A stretch of DNA of 64,000 bases from contig NZ_FCOK02000001.1 of the NCBI RefSeq assembly GCF_001544555.2, positions 1 to 64,000 on the forward strand, in the 5' to 3' direction. This DNA comes from Caballeronia udeis. Lineage in GTDB: Bacteria; Pseudomonadota; Gammaproteobacteria; Burkholderiales; Burkholderiaceae. Below, piece by piece: positions 23,609 through 31,945 of the stretch; position 1 is the first letter of the stretch; the number at the start of each line of letters is the position of its first letter. A program made the translations under genes and the position numbers. Below the pieces are notes generated by a model, which searched no databases, was not told the DNA's origin, and was given only the letters and a program-made list of their open reading frames with translations.

Positions 23609-24841
23609 TTATGCCTTTCGTAGTAGCGTGGTGATCGAACCTTTGGGAAGCGGCTTGGCAATGAATTTCGCCCAGTCGGTCATAAGTCGCCGCCGGCGCT
23701 CCAGGACGTCGCTGCGCCAATAAGCAGCCTCGGTAGAGTCCGCTTTAACGTGCGCAAGTGCGACTTCAGCCAACTCGCGCGGATAGTTCGTGACCTCACC
23801 GGCCCAGTCTCGGAAGGTACTTCGGAAGCCATGAGGAACGGCGTCCACGTCCATACGACGGACGAGCATCAGTAAGGTCATATCCGACAACATCTTGCCC
23901 CGTGGGCTAGGAAATATCAGGTCGTTATCGTCGTTACAAGGCATCCGTTCGATCAAAGAAAACGCTGCTTGGGACAGCGGCACGCGATGTTCTTTTTTCG
24001 CTTTCATGCGCTCGCCTGGTACACGCCACACCTTGGTTTCCCGATCAATTTCATTGAAACGCGCGCCACGCGCCTCCCCAGACCGAGCTACCGTGAGAAT
24101 CGCAAACTCCAGGCAACGGGCACCCACGGCATCGATCTTTCGAAGATCCGTCATGAAAGTTCCCATCTCAGTGAACGGCAGCGCAGGATGGTTACGGACC
24201 TTCTGCACCTTGGATGGCGTGGCAAGGAGGGTCTCAAGATTGCCGCGCCAGGCCGCCGGATTCTCTCCCGAACGATAGCCTTTCACCTTGCTCCAGTTAA
24301 GGATCGCCTCGATGCGCCCACGCAGGCGAGAAGCCGTTTCGTTCTTCGTAAGCCAGATCGGGTCGAGGATCTGCATCACATGATCGCGGCCGATGTGGCG
24401 CACGTAGAGACGTCCGATGAACGGGTATGCGTAGGTTTCCAGCGTATTGCGCCATTGGTCGCCGTGCTTCGGATTTTTCCATTCCGAAGACTTGACCTCC
24501 ATGAACTTCTTGGCGGCAGCCTCGAACGTCAGTTCCAGATCCTGGCTTGCTTTAAGACGACTCGCAGCTTCACGGCGCTCAAGGATAGGGTCGACGCCAC
24601 TTCGGATCTTGTCGCGCTCAAGTTGAGCTTTTATGCGCGCATCGGCAAGAGATATTGCTGGGAAGGCGCCGAGCCCGATCTCGCGCCGGTGGTCGCCGAC
24701 TTTAACGCGCAAGATCCACGAGCGGGACTTCTCACCGGCCACCTGCAGGTACAGCCCGGCCACCTTGCCGACGGGGTGCATACCGACTTGTGTCAACCGC
24801 GAGACTGCCAGCGCTCCCAATTCCTTCGCCACCTTTGGCAT
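23609..24841 (-). CDS. P4-like tyrosine integrase
   Basis: A 410-residue site-specific recombinase. Residues 1-95 are the DUF4102-type arm-binding domain (SRSWILRVKVGDHRREIGLG, FPAISLADARIKAQ). Residues 105-200 form the core-binding domain. The catalytic set is visible: Arg253 (ARSGEARG), Lys near 282, His337-Arg340 (HGFR), His364 and Tyr374 (EAAYWRSD). It is full length and apparently active. Lying at the right end of the element and reading inwards, it suggests that attR is just to its right (24.85-25.07 kb). No intact tRNA target gene is recognisable there. Confidence 0.92.
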   Translation of the reverse strand: MPKVAKELGALAVSRLTQVGMHPVGKVAGLYLQVAGEKSRSWILRVKVGDHRREIGLGAFPAISLADARIKAQLERDKIRSGVDPILERREAASRLKASQDLELTFEAAAKKFMEVKSSEWKNPKHGDQWRNTLETYAYPFIGRLYVRHIGRDHVMQILDPIWLTKNETASRLRGRIEAILNWSKVKGYRSGENPAAWRGNLETLLATPSKVQKVRNHPALPFTEMGTFMTDLRKIDAVGARCLEFAILTVARSGEARGARFNEIDRETKVWRVPGERMKAKKEHRVPLSQAAFSLIERMPCNDDNDLIFPSPRGKMLSDMTLLMLVRRMDVDAVPHGFRSTFRDWAGEVTNYPRELAEVALAHVKADSTEAAYWRSDVLERRRRLMTDWAKFIAKPLPKGSITTLLRKA

Positions 24842-24896
24842 ACCAGCCTCAATCGAGTGAACCCATCATCGTACCCGCCATCTCTATTGCAATTAG

Positions 24897-24983
24897 ATGA
24901 TATTGGTTGAACTCGCGTAACACAACAATCTTTGTTGATCCCTTTAAACAAAGGATTCTGTGATTCTTCATGATATTGAGTGA
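24897..24983. repeat. Direct repeats upstream of the integrase (possible arm sites)
   Basis: ATGATATTGGTTGA (24897-24910) and ATGATATTGAGTGA (24970-24983) match at 12 of 14 bases, within an AT-rich stretch that also has small inverted repeats (GATATTGAGTGATATC). This is the arrangement of integrase or excisionase arm sites near an att site. The crossover core itself could not be located. Confidence 0.4.
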
Positions 24984-25073
24984 TATCGAAAAATGGCGGA
25001 CACCGCTTCCGCCAAAAACAGCACCCCTGCTTGTCTGCAACCCTCTGTTCAAATTCCCCGCCACGCAAATAGT

Positions 25074-25361
25074 TCACACAGCCAGTTCGTCCGGCGAGTG
25101 GGTTTTCAGCCAATCGGCCAGAACCACGTCAATTCGCGTCTGCCATCCCTCGCCCGACGCGCGAAACGCCTCCACGACCTGCGGCGAAAGCCGAAGCGAC
25201 AGCGGAATCTTCGTCGGCGCTTTCTGAGGACCGCGAACGCCCGTCTTCGCCCGCAACGATGCGGGTAGCGCAGCGGCACCGCGCTTGAACGTCTTGACGT
25301 CCGCAGCCGTCAGCTCGCGTACTTCGCCGCTCTCGTCAATCATGGGCTTACGTGCTGCCAT
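25074..25361 (-). CDS. brnA: BrnA antitoxin
   Basis: A 95-residue protein. The C-terminal ribbon-helix-helix (KIPLSLRLSPQVVEAFRASG, then WQTRIDVVLADWLKTH) is typical of BrnA, which binds the toxin BrnT and the operon promoter. The N-terminal part (ESGEVRELTAADVKTFKRGA) is also family-typical. It overlaps the brnT gene by 14 nt (25348-25361), with toxin first and antitoxin second, the usual order for this family. Two palindromes upstream of brnT are candidate binding sites. Confidence 0.88.
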   Translation of the reverse strand: MAARKPMIDESGEVRELTAADVKTFKRGAAALPASLRAKTGVRGPQKAPTKIPLSLRLSPQVVEAFRASGEGWQTRIDVVLADWLKTHSPDELAV

Positions 25362-25632
25362 AGCGATTCACCTCTCTCGGATTAGCTTTACGAAAACTGA
25401 TCACGCGAATTCCATCATGGGTTTCAGTGAAGCAGAGAACATGCAAGCGTTCGTCGAGATACCCCAGCGCGACGTACCTTACTTCGCTGTAAAAACTTAC
25501 TTCGCTGTAAAAACGCCGATCATCAGAGCCGCTCAACGCTGTCTCGAAATTGAATTCTGCGGCCCGTTCGAACGACAAACTTCGTTCAGCGATGTTGCGG
25601 GCGCTTTTATTCACATCGAAGGAGACTTGCAT
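25348..25632 (-). CDS. brnT: BrnT toxin carrying a six-residue tandem duplication
   Basis: A 94-residue RelE-fold RNase toxin: FDVNKSARNIAERSLSFERA at the start, then RYVALGYLDERLHVLCFTET and IRVISFRKANPREVNRY, all BrnT hallmarks. Residues 41-52 read FYSEVS-FYSEVR because of an exact 18-bp tandem duplication (25478-25513). A normal BrnT has a single such stretch before the RYVALG strand. The insert keeps the frame but adds six residues next to the core sheet, so the toxin may be weakened or inactive. The antitoxin gene is intact. Confidence 0.85.
   Translation of the reverse strand: MQVSFDVNKSARNIAERSLSFERAAEFNFETALSGSDDRRFYSEVSFYSEVRYVALGYLDERLHVLCFTETHDGIRVISFRKANPREVNRYGST
25478..25513. 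repeat. 18-bp tandem duplication inside brnT
   Basis: CTTACTTCGCTGTAAAAA occurs twice in succession, at 25478-25495 and 25496-25513, without mismatch. It is in frame and duplicates six codons. Such exact units arise and revert by slippage or recombination. Confidence 0.95.
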
Positions 25633-25640
25633 CGATCAGA

Positions 25641-25686
25641 TTGTATATACAAAATTGACTCGGGGCCAGGCTTTTTGTATATACAA
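25641..25686. promoter_or_regulatory. Twin palindromic operators upstream of brnTA
   Basis: TTGTATATACAA, a perfect 12-bp palindrome, occurs at 25641-25652 and 25675-25686. The nearer copy contains TACAAT on the minus strand, a plausible -10 box about 8 nt from the brnT ATG, so the message would have a very short leader. BrnA is the expected ligand (autoregulation is known for the family); binding here is inferred. Confidence 0.7.
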
Positions 25687-25724
25687 AGATCGAAGAGAGG
25701 TGCGTCACGCCCGCAATTGCACCC

Positions 25725-25883
25725 TCACCCCACGTCAGGCTCACCCTCTCCCGGTTTCTTTCCCGGTTTATCGCTTGGGGCCTGCTTGCGGTCCTCGTCG
25801 GCGCGCTCGGGCATCTTGCTTGCCTCGTTGTCGCTATGCTCAACGGGCTTCGGTTTCTTCAGGTCAGTGGAATCGTTGGTCAT
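25725..25883 (-). CDS. Small charged hydrophilic protein (52 aa)
   Basis: ATG 25883, with AAGGAG upstream, gives 52 residues. The protein is entirely polar (MTNDSTDLKKPKPVEHSDNE, PERADEDRKQAPSDKPGKKP) with no hydrophobic core, so it is probably disordered, as in small stress-related proteins found across Burkholderiaceae. An upstream in-frame ATG gives only 13 more residues and has a worse ribosome site. Function unknown. Confidence 0.6.
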   Translation of the reverse strand: MTNDSTDLKKPKPVEHSDNEASKMPERADEDRKQAPSDKPGKKPGEGEPDVG

Positions 25884-25997
25884 GGTCTTCTCCTTGCGCA
25901 TCAAAATGCAGTGGATATGCAAAAAGGGTCAGCAAGACCCGGGCCCGCCGCGTATTGTTAAGCATGAGTGCAACGAATTCGTGGAGCCTCGCCCGTC

Positions 25998-26477
25998 ATG
26001 ACCTCCTGTCTGAAAATCGCACGTCTTGCGCTGACCTTATCGATCGCGACAACCATCGCCGCCTGCACGATCACCCCGCCGCCCAGCGCGCTCGAATCAA
26101 AGCCGGCCGCGGCCGTGAGCGGCGCGACGCTCGATCAGTACAAGGTGCGCGTGGCGCAACATATCTTCGAGCGCAATCCATCGCAGGTGCTCAAAGGCAC
26201 GCCGCAAGCCATGCTGCGCTCGCTCGTCGTGGTCGCGTTCACCGTGGACCGCAACGGCCGTGTGATCCGGTCGTCTGTCTACCGGACCAATGGCGACGAC
26301 GAAGCCGAAGCCACCGCCCTCGCGTCGCTGCGACGCGCGTCACCATTACCCATACCGCCCGCGCGCCTGCTCGACGGCAACGGCCAGCTCGATCTGTTCG
26401 AAGACTGGCTCTTCAACGACAACGGCCAGTTCCAGCTCCGCAGCGTCCATTCGCCGCAGGCGACGACTATCGATTAA
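25998..26477 (+). CDS. Lipoprotein with TonB C-terminal-like domain
   Basis: ATG 25998 gives 159 residues. Residues 1-23 form a lipoprotein signal ending in lipobox IAAC. Residues 50-140 (VAQHIFERNPSQVLKGTPQA, LVVVAFTVDRNGRVIRSSVY, ALASLRRASPLPIPPARLL) match the TonB/TolA C-terminal domain that pairs with outer-membrane partners. Free-standing lipoproteins of this type occur in Burkholderiaceae with unknown partners. It is monocistronic and the first clearly chromosomal gene right of BrnTA. Confidence 0.78.
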   Translation: MTSCLKIARLALTLSIATTIAACTITPPPSALESKPAAAVSGATLDQYKVRVAQHIFERNPSQVLKGTPQAMLRSLVVVAFTVDRNGRVIRSSVYRTNGDDEAEATALASLRRASPLPIPPARLLDGNGQLDLFEDWLFNDNGQFQLRSVHSPQATTID

Positions 26478-26773
26478 ATGGAACCTTCGGCGCATTCGTC
26501 AATACGGTTTCCTTGCCGGCCGCGGCGCACGGTCGTTATAATTTTCGATACCCGGCGCCGGCCATGCCGGCAAAGCCGTCGCCGTCGCCCATCCAGCGCT
26601 TGAGCCGGAACCTGACCGGTCGACTCCGCGACACAATCGCGCAGTCCAACGCCGTTCGTTTTTACCGCCGTACTCCGCCTCGAGCGCCCGACGCCCGTTG
26701 CACGTTGCGCATTCAATACAAAGTGTCCCGACGCGCGTTCCCGGACGCGTTCAAGGGGCGAACCGGAGACACC

Positions 26774-28102
26774 ATGTCATCAGCCTCACCATCGGGCTCA
26801 CCGTTGGGTTCGTTGCCCGCATCGTCCGCAAGCGACGCGAAGATGAGCAGTTCCCGCGTCATCTTCGCGAGTTTTATCGGCACGGCGATCGAGTTCTACG
26901 ATTTCTATGTCTATGCCACGGCCGCAGCGCTGGTCATCGGCCCGGTCTTTTTCCCGCACAGTTCGCCCGCCGCGCAAGCGTTGTCGGCGTTCGTCACGTT
27001 TGGCATCGCGTTCATCGCGCGGCCGATCGGCTCGTTCATCTTCGGCCATTTCGGCGACCGTATCGGGCGGAAATCGACGCTCGTTGCGTCGCTGCTCGTC
27101 ATGGGCGTGTCGACCACGCTGATCGGCTTCGTTCCCGGCTACGCGTCCATCGGCAGCCTCGCGCCGGTGCTGCTCTGCATCCTGCGCTTCGGCCAGGGCA
27201 TCGGGCTTGGCGGCGAATGGGGCGGCGCAGCGCTCCTCGCGACCGAATACGCGCCGCAAAACAAGCGCGGCTGGTTCGGCATGTTCCCGCAACTCGGGCC
27301 GTCGGTGGGGTTCCTGGCATCGAATGGATTGTTCTTCGGGCTGGCGCTCTCGCTCACCGACGAACAATTCCGCAGTTGGGGCTGGCGTGTCCCGTTCATC
27401 GTCAGCGCGGTGCTGGTGGCGCTCGGACTTTATGTGCGCCTGAAAATCGCGGAAACGCCGGCGTTCCGAGAGGCTATCGAGAAAAAAGAACGCGTGCGCG
27501 TGCCTATCGCGACGCTGTTCGGCCAATACCTGAAACCCACGCTGCTCGGCGCGATCGCGATGATCGTCTGCTACACGCTGTTCTATATCTCGACAGTCTT
27601 CTCACTCTCTTACGGCGTCTCGACGCTGCATTTCACGCGCGAGAAATTCCTCGGCCTGCTGTGCTTCGCGGTGCTTTTCATGGCTATCGCGACACCGATT
27701 TCCGCATTGGCCAGCGATAAATTCGGCCGCCGGCCGGTGCTGATCGTGGGTTGTATCGCGGCTATCCTGTCCGGCTTCACCATGGCCCCGCTGCTCGGCA
27801 GCGGCAACACGTACGCGGTCGCGCTGTTTCTCACCATCGAACTGTTCCTGATGGGTGTGACTTTCGCCCCGATGGGCGCGCTGTTGCCCGAATTGTTCCC
27901 GACCAACGTCCGCTATACCGGTGCGGGTGTCGCATATAACGTGGGTGGCATTCTGGGGGCGTCAGTGGCGCCGTACATCGCCCAATTGCTGGCGAATCGC
28001 GGCGGTTTGGCGTGGGTCGGCGCGTACGTGTCGGTCGCCGCGGCAATCAGCCTGCTTGGCGTGCTGTGCATGCGGGAAACGCGGGACATCAAGCTTTCGT
28101 AA
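26774..28102 (+). CDS. MHS-family major facilitator transporter
   Basis: ATG 26774 (GGAGA upstream) gives 442 residues with twelve membrane helices. MHS hallmarks are visible: FASFIGTAIEFYDFYVYATA at helix 1, FGHFGDRIGRKSTL in loop 2-3, GIGLGGEWGGAALLATEYAP with the conserved GEWGG, and SDKFGRRPVL in loop 8-9. The family moves organic acids or compatible solutes such as shikimate, citrate or proline with protons; the substrate cannot be read. The frame is open for a further 400 codons upstream, but that stretch lacks coding character. Confidence 0.85.
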   Translation: MSSASPSGSPLGSLPASSASDAKMSSSRVIFASFIGTAIEFYDFYVYATAAALVIGPVFFPHSSPAAQALSAFVTFGIAFIARPIGSFIFGHFGDRIGRKSTLVASLLVMGVSTTLIGFVPGYASIGSLAPVLLCILRFGQGIGLGGEWGGAALLATEYAPQNKRGWFGMFPQLGPSVGFLASNGLFFGLALSLTDEQFRSWGWRVPFIVSAVLVALGLYVRLKIAETPAFREAIEKKERVRVPIATLFGQYLKPTLLGAIAMIVCYTLFYISTVFSLSYGVSTLHFTREKFLGLLCFAVLFMAIATPISALASDKFGRRPVLIVGCIAAILSGFTMAPLLGSGNTYAVALFLTIELFLMGVTFAPMGALLPELFPTNVRYTGAGVAYNVGGILGASVAPYIAQLLANRGGLAWVGAYVSVAAAISLLGVLCMRETRDIKLS

Positions 28103-28197
28103 AGCGCGTAGAGCTATTGCGTGCGGGCGAGGTCTCAGGAGATCGCCTGCACGCGTTGCTTACGGGTTGTTCAAACGGGTTGTTCAAACTCACGCTC

Positions 28198-29331
28198 TCA
28201 TCTGTCGCGCCGGTTGGTTGCATGCGCCGGCACTCCCTGGCGTTTCGGCAGCCGCGCCCGCTGCGCTTCCTTGCGGTCGCGCCAGAACGCCGCGAGCCCG
28301 ATCAGGCTGCCGATCGCGATGGCGTCGCCGGTCAGCCCCGCCATCCACTGGTATTGCCCGAGCGATATGAGCCGCAAGGCGGTATCGATGACCAGCGACA
28401 TGCAAGCGCCCGCAATGAAACACACCAGCCCCTGCTTGCCAATGTTGACCACGCTCGGCAAGCTCTTCGCCAGCGCCTTGATCCATCCGGCATGCACCGC
28501 CTGAGCAAACAGCCACGCGATCACCACAAAACTCACAATGCGCAGGCTGGCCAGGTTCTGCTTCATATATCCGGGCGGCGCCTGGGTCTCCAGGAACAGC
28601 TTCGCGAACGCGAAGGTCAGGAACACGACAATCGCCGCGCGCGTCATCCAGCGCGCTGTTTTCGAATCGTGGAATTCGGCGGGGATGGGCTGCACGCGCG
28701 CGAGGATGCCGAGCGCAAACATCAGTTGCCACGCGAACGGGTTGAACGACCACCCTTCCGCATAAGCCGACGGCAGCCACTGCGCGAGCGACGACGCGAA
28801 AAGCCATACGCCGAGACTGCCGAACAACACGACAACCGGCTTACGTTCGGCCAAAGGCACCACGAACGGTACGGCGAGCGCGTACATGGCGTACATGGGC
28901 AACACCGCCGACAAATACGGCTGATGCCGCAACGTCGCGACATCAAACGTCAGCCCCAGCGGCCGGGCCAGGAACGACGGCCATTCGGTGATCTGCATCA
29001 TCGGGGTGTCGATTCGCAGCCACATCAGCAGCGCCCCGCCCAGCAGCATCATCACCGCCGTGAAGAGATATGCGCGATAGATCTCCCAGCTGCGCTTCAG
29101 GAAGCGCCGGCACGCGGCCCCGGGACTGCGGTTCGCTGCGAGCGTTGTATAAGCGGCCGCCGATGCATACCCACCCAGGAACACGAAAACCTCTGCGGAA
29201 TCGCAGAACGCGTAACTATGGAGTGTAAATCTGGATAAGACGCTTCCCGAAATATGATCGACGGCAATCACCAGCAGCACGACTCCCCGGAAGAAATCCA
29301 CTTCCAGAGAACGGCGATTCGGGGAATTCAT
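28198..29331 (-). CDS. opgC: OpgC-like membrane acyltransferase
   Basis: A 377-residue protein with about ten membrane helices. SLEVDFFRGVVLLVIAVDHI at the start and LHSYAFCDSAEVFVFLGGYA show the OpgC family (acyltransferase-3-like), which transfers succinyl groups to osmoregulated periplasmic glucans. The arginine in FFRG and the aspartate/histidine of AVDH correspond to the conserved first-helix residues. ATG 29331 was chosen, with GGAG at 9 nt; an in-frame start 35 codons upstream adds a non-family extension. It ends about 95 bp from the convergent MHS gene. Confidence 0.78.
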   Translation of the reverse strand: MNSPNRRSLEVDFFRGVVLLVIAVDHISGSVLSRFTLHSYAFCDSAEVFVFLGGYASAAAYTTLAANRSPGAACRRFLKRSWEIYRAYLFTAVMMLLGGALLMWLRIDTPMMQITEWPSFLARPLGLTFDVATLRHQPYLSAVLPMYAMYALAVPFVVPLAERKPVVVLFGSLGVWLFASSLAQWLPSAYAEGWSFNPFAWQLMFALGILARVQPIPAEFHDSKTARWMTRAAIVVFLTFAFAKLFLETQAPPGYMKQNLASLRIVSFVVIAWLFAQAVHAGWIKALAKSLPSVVNIGKQGLVCFIAGACMSLVIDTALRLISLGQYQWMAGLTGDAIAIGSLIGLAAFWRDRKEAQRARLPKRQGVPAHATNRRDR

Positions 29332-29538
29332 AAATGCGGCTCCGTGGATAAAGCTTGCCCTGCACGGGAAAACACCAATTCGGGTTAGTACGGACAGCGC
29401 CCGGAAAATTCCCATCAGATCATTAGATAAATGCAACGACCGGGCCTTTGCGTATTTTTGTGCAAATTGCGTACCGGCACGTGCTGTCTATACTCAACAA
29501 ACACTCAGCACAGACTGAACATTCGTGAGGCCGGCGTC

Positions 29539-29718
29539 ATGCGCATTCATCTCCAAAGTGCTGATGTTGTTGCGATAATCGCCATCGCACTTTTTACCGC
29601 ACTCATGCTGGCCGTGCGTTTCCGGACCACCAGCTGGCGCGGAATCGTGCTGCAGGCGCTGATTGCAAATGCCGGCGCCATTGCCGCCGTGGTTGCTTTC
29701 GAAGTAATGACAACCTGA
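29539..29718 (+). CDS. Small two-helix membrane protein (59 aa)
   Basis: ATG 29539 (GAGG upstream) gives 59 residues: two hydrophobic segments, VVAIIAIALFTALMLAVRF and GIVLQALIANAGAIAAVVAF, joined by a short RTTSWR loop. It is probably an inner-membrane hairpin. No family is recognised. It is followed by a long untranslated stretch and a terminator at 29884. Confidence 0.5.
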   Translation: MRIHLQSADVVAIIAIALFTALMLAVRFRTTSWRGIVLQALIANAGAIAAVVAFEVMTT

Positions 29719-29883
29719 TCTTCAGTAAGCGCTTCACGTCCCGACTAATACAGTAATTGATAAAACTTTCAATTCCCCTGGACCCTCGCTGAAACGTTTG
29801 CGCGTCATTCAAAAACCTGAACAAAATATTACTTGTTAATTACGTCCTTCTCTCCGCTCTCGCCACCCCGACGAGAGTGTTTT

Positions 29884-29920
29884 CGGGGCGCCGGCTCATA
29901 GCTGCGCCCCGTTTTCTTTT
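29884..29920 (+). terminator. Intrinsic terminator
   Basis: CGGGGCG (29884-29890) pairs with CGCCCCG (29905-29911) and is followed by TTTTCTTTTT. It would end the transcript of the small membrane protein at 29539-29718. Confidence 0.75.
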
Positions 29921-30015
29921 TCAAAATGCATTACCCGGCACCAATCGGCTCGATTATTGAGACAGATCGGTATAATCACCGCTTTGCCGACAGCCGGTCG
30001 CATGGCTCACCGCAC

Positions 30016-31395
30016 ATGATTCGCGCGTTACGCTCTCTCCCCCGATTTACTTTTCGACGTGCGCGCAGCCTCTGGTACCGCTACGGCATCTTCTGGGTCG
30101 GCGCAGTCGCCGTCGGGCTGGTTGCGGTGCTGTACGCGAAGCTCATCGACTGGGGCTATAACGCGTTTCGCGCGGTTCAGCACGAGCATGTCTGGTTGCC
30201 GCTGATCCTGACGCCGGCGGTGGCTGCGTTATCCGTCTGGCTCACGCGAAAGTTCTTTCGCGGCTCGGAAGGCAGCGGCATTCCACAGGTCATCGCCGTA
30301 TTGCACAGTCCGCCGGGACTGGGGACCCGGCTGCTGTCGCCAGCCATCCTGATCGCCAAGATGGGGATCTCGTTTATTGCGATCCTCGGAGGTTTCACGA
30401 TTGGCCGTGAAGGTCCTACCGTGCAGGTCGGCGCGGCGCTGATGTACAACCTGCGGCGGCTGTTCCCGCGCTCGAACGCCCGCATTGAACGGCAGCTTGT
30501 GCTCGCGGGTGCGGCGGCGGGGTTATCGGCGGCGTTCAACACACCGCTTGCCGGTATTGTGTTCGCGATCGAAGAACTGACGCGCAGCTTTGAAGCGCGC
30601 ACGAGCGGCGTGCTGATCACGGCCATCATCCTCGCCGGTATCGTCGCGCTCGGGCTTAACGGCAACTACACCTATTTCGGCACCATCGAGATCGGTGCGC
30701 ATTTCCCTGACCTGTTGGCGGTCGCGGTGCTGCTCACGGCTATCGTGACGGGTATCGCGGGGGGCGTGTTCTGCTGGTTGCTGCTCAATACATCCAAATG
30801 GATTCCGGCACGTTTGCGCGAGATGCACGCGACTCGCCCCGTTGCATTCGCCACGCTCTGCGGATTGATCATCGCCGTGGTCGGGCTCGTGTCGGGCGGG
30901 ACGACCTTCGGCAGCGGTTATGCAGAAGCGCGCGGCCTGCTCGAAGGCCATGAGCAGCTCTCGCTGTTCTATCCGCTGCTCAAGATGGCCTCGATGATCG
31001 GCTCGTATCTGCCGGGCATCCCGGGCGGGATCTTCGCACCGTCGCTGTCGATCGGCGCCGGGTTCGGCAACGTGCTGCACATGGTCTTCAGCCACATGCA
31101 GTTGTCGATGCTGATTGCGCTCGGCATGGTCGGTTATCTTGCGGCTGTCACGCAGTCGCCGATCATGTCGTTCGTGATCGTGATGGAAATGATCAACGGC
31201 CATGCGCTCGTGATTTCGCTCATGGCAACCGCCCTGATTGCGAGCCGCGTGTCGCGCTTCTTCTCACCGCCGCTGTACGAAGCGTTGGCTGAGCGCTATA
31301 TGACGCCACTGCCCTTGCCTGTGCCCCGGGCATCGCCGGAAGTGCCGGAGACGCCTACCGAGGATGCCGAGGCCAGAGAGCCTGTCACCAAATAG
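30016..31395 (+). CDS. ClC-family chloride channel or antiporter
   Basis: ATG 30016 gives 459 residues with the ClC fold. The selectivity motifs are present: GSEGSGIPQ near residue 82, GREGP near residue 123 with the gating glutamate, and GIPGGIFAPSLSIGAG near residue 340. No CBS domains follow, as in bacterial ClC-ec1-type exchangers. A 31-codon extension to an upstream ATG is possible but lacks support. The product would move Cl- (perhaps against H+) across the inner membrane in acid or ion stress. Confidence 0.88.
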   Translation: MIRALRSLPRFTFRRARSLWYRYGIFWVGAVAVGLVAVLYAKLIDWGYNAFRAVQHEHVWLPLILTPAVAALSVWLTRKFFRGSEGSGIPQVIAVLHSPPGLGTRLLSPAILIAKMGISFIAILGGFTIGREGPTVQVGAALMYNLRRLFPRSNARIERQLVLAGAAAGLSAAFNTPLAGIVFAIEELTRSFEARTSGVLITAIILAGIVALGLNGNYTYFGTIEIGAHFPDLLAVAVLLTAIVTGIAGGVFCWLLLNTSKWIPARLREMHATRPVAFATLCGLIIAVVGLVSGGTTFGSGYAEARGLLEGHEQLSLFYPLLKMASMIGSYLPGIPGGIFAPSLSIGAGFGNVLHMVFSHMQLSMLIALGMVGYLAAVTQSPIMSFVIVMEMINGHALVISLMATALIASRVSRFFSPPLYEALAERYMTPLPLPVPRASPEVPETPTEDAEAREPVTK

Positions 31396-31409
31396 AGCTC
31401 CGGCCGGCC

Positions 31410-31523
31410 TTAATAAACGTAGACGCGCGGCACCGGATGATAAGCATACGGATGCGCCGGCACGACGATACAGCCACCCAGCAAGCTTGCGAGCAAGCCG
31501 ATAATCAACAGTTTGGTTTTCAT
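31410..31523 (-). CDS. Small lipoprotein (37 aa)
   Basis: ATG 31523 with GGAG at 6 nt reads MKTKLLIIGLLASLLGGCIV, a complete lipoprotein signal with lipobox LGGC, followed by a short Pro/Tyr/His tail (PAHPYAYHPVPRVYVY). It lies 117 bp downstream of the YXWGXW-like gene on the same strand and may share its transcript. It is too short for most gene finders. Confidence 0.6.
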   Translation of the reverse strand: MKTKLLIIGLLASLLGGCIVVPAHPYAYHPVPRVYVY

Positions 31524-31639
31524 GTGGAACTCCGGCAACGGGTTCATCGGTTTCGGGCGGCGCTTAAGCGGCCGCCCGTGAAGCTAACGGGGTGTCGCAG
31601 CTATCAAGCGCGGAGTGCGGGCGGGTCAGGCGTCAGGCG

Positions 31640-31945
31640 TCAGGCCCAGTGTCCGGGCATCCAGCGCCATGCACCTTCGCGTGCGATCCAGTGCCCCGGT
31701 ACCCAGTGATACCCCACGCGTTCGACTTCCCAGTGCCCCGGATTCCACATGTATTGACCGTGTTCCCAGCGCCAGTGACCGCGATCCCACACATAACCGA
31801 CACGAGCCGGCGGAACGGATTCCACGCGTACGGGCGGCGGCGCATTCGGCGCCACGATGATGACCTCAGCCGACGCACTTCCTGCGACAGCCGCGATGCC
31901 GGCCACAACAATAGCCGCCTGGGCAATGAACAAACGTATTTTCAT
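31640..31945 (-). CDS. Exported YXWGXW/GHW-repeat protein
   Basis: ATG 31945 gives 101 residues. Residues 1-26 form a signal peptide (MKIRLFIAQAAIVVAGIAAV, SASA cleavage). The mature part carries repeats of a W-x-x-GHW type: DRGHWRWEHGQYMWNPGHW, GYHWVPGHWI, AWRWMPGHWA. This is typical of the YXWGXW-repeat family, small periplasmic or surface proteins common in Burkholderiaceae. An upstream in-frame start adds 20 residues and would hide the signal peptide, so it was rejected. Function unknown. Confidence 0.8.
   Translation of the reverse strand: MKIRLFIAQAAIVVAGIAAVAGSASAEVIIVAPNAPPPVRVESVPPARVGYVWDRGHWRWEHGQYMWNPGHWEVERVGYHWVPGHWIAREGAWRWMPGHWA

Noticed and set aside
24990..25075. tRNA-like sequence near the integrase (TGGCGGA start, GTTCAAATTCC)
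   Set aside because: No cloverleaf could be drawn in either orientation; at most a tRNA 3'-end remnant.
25550..26773. Upstream extension of the MHS transporter frame to 850 codons
   Set aside because: The added part is Arg/Pro/Ala-rich shadow translation, overlaps the lipoprotein gene in another frame, and the real start at 26774 has a GGAGA site and family-typical N-terminus.
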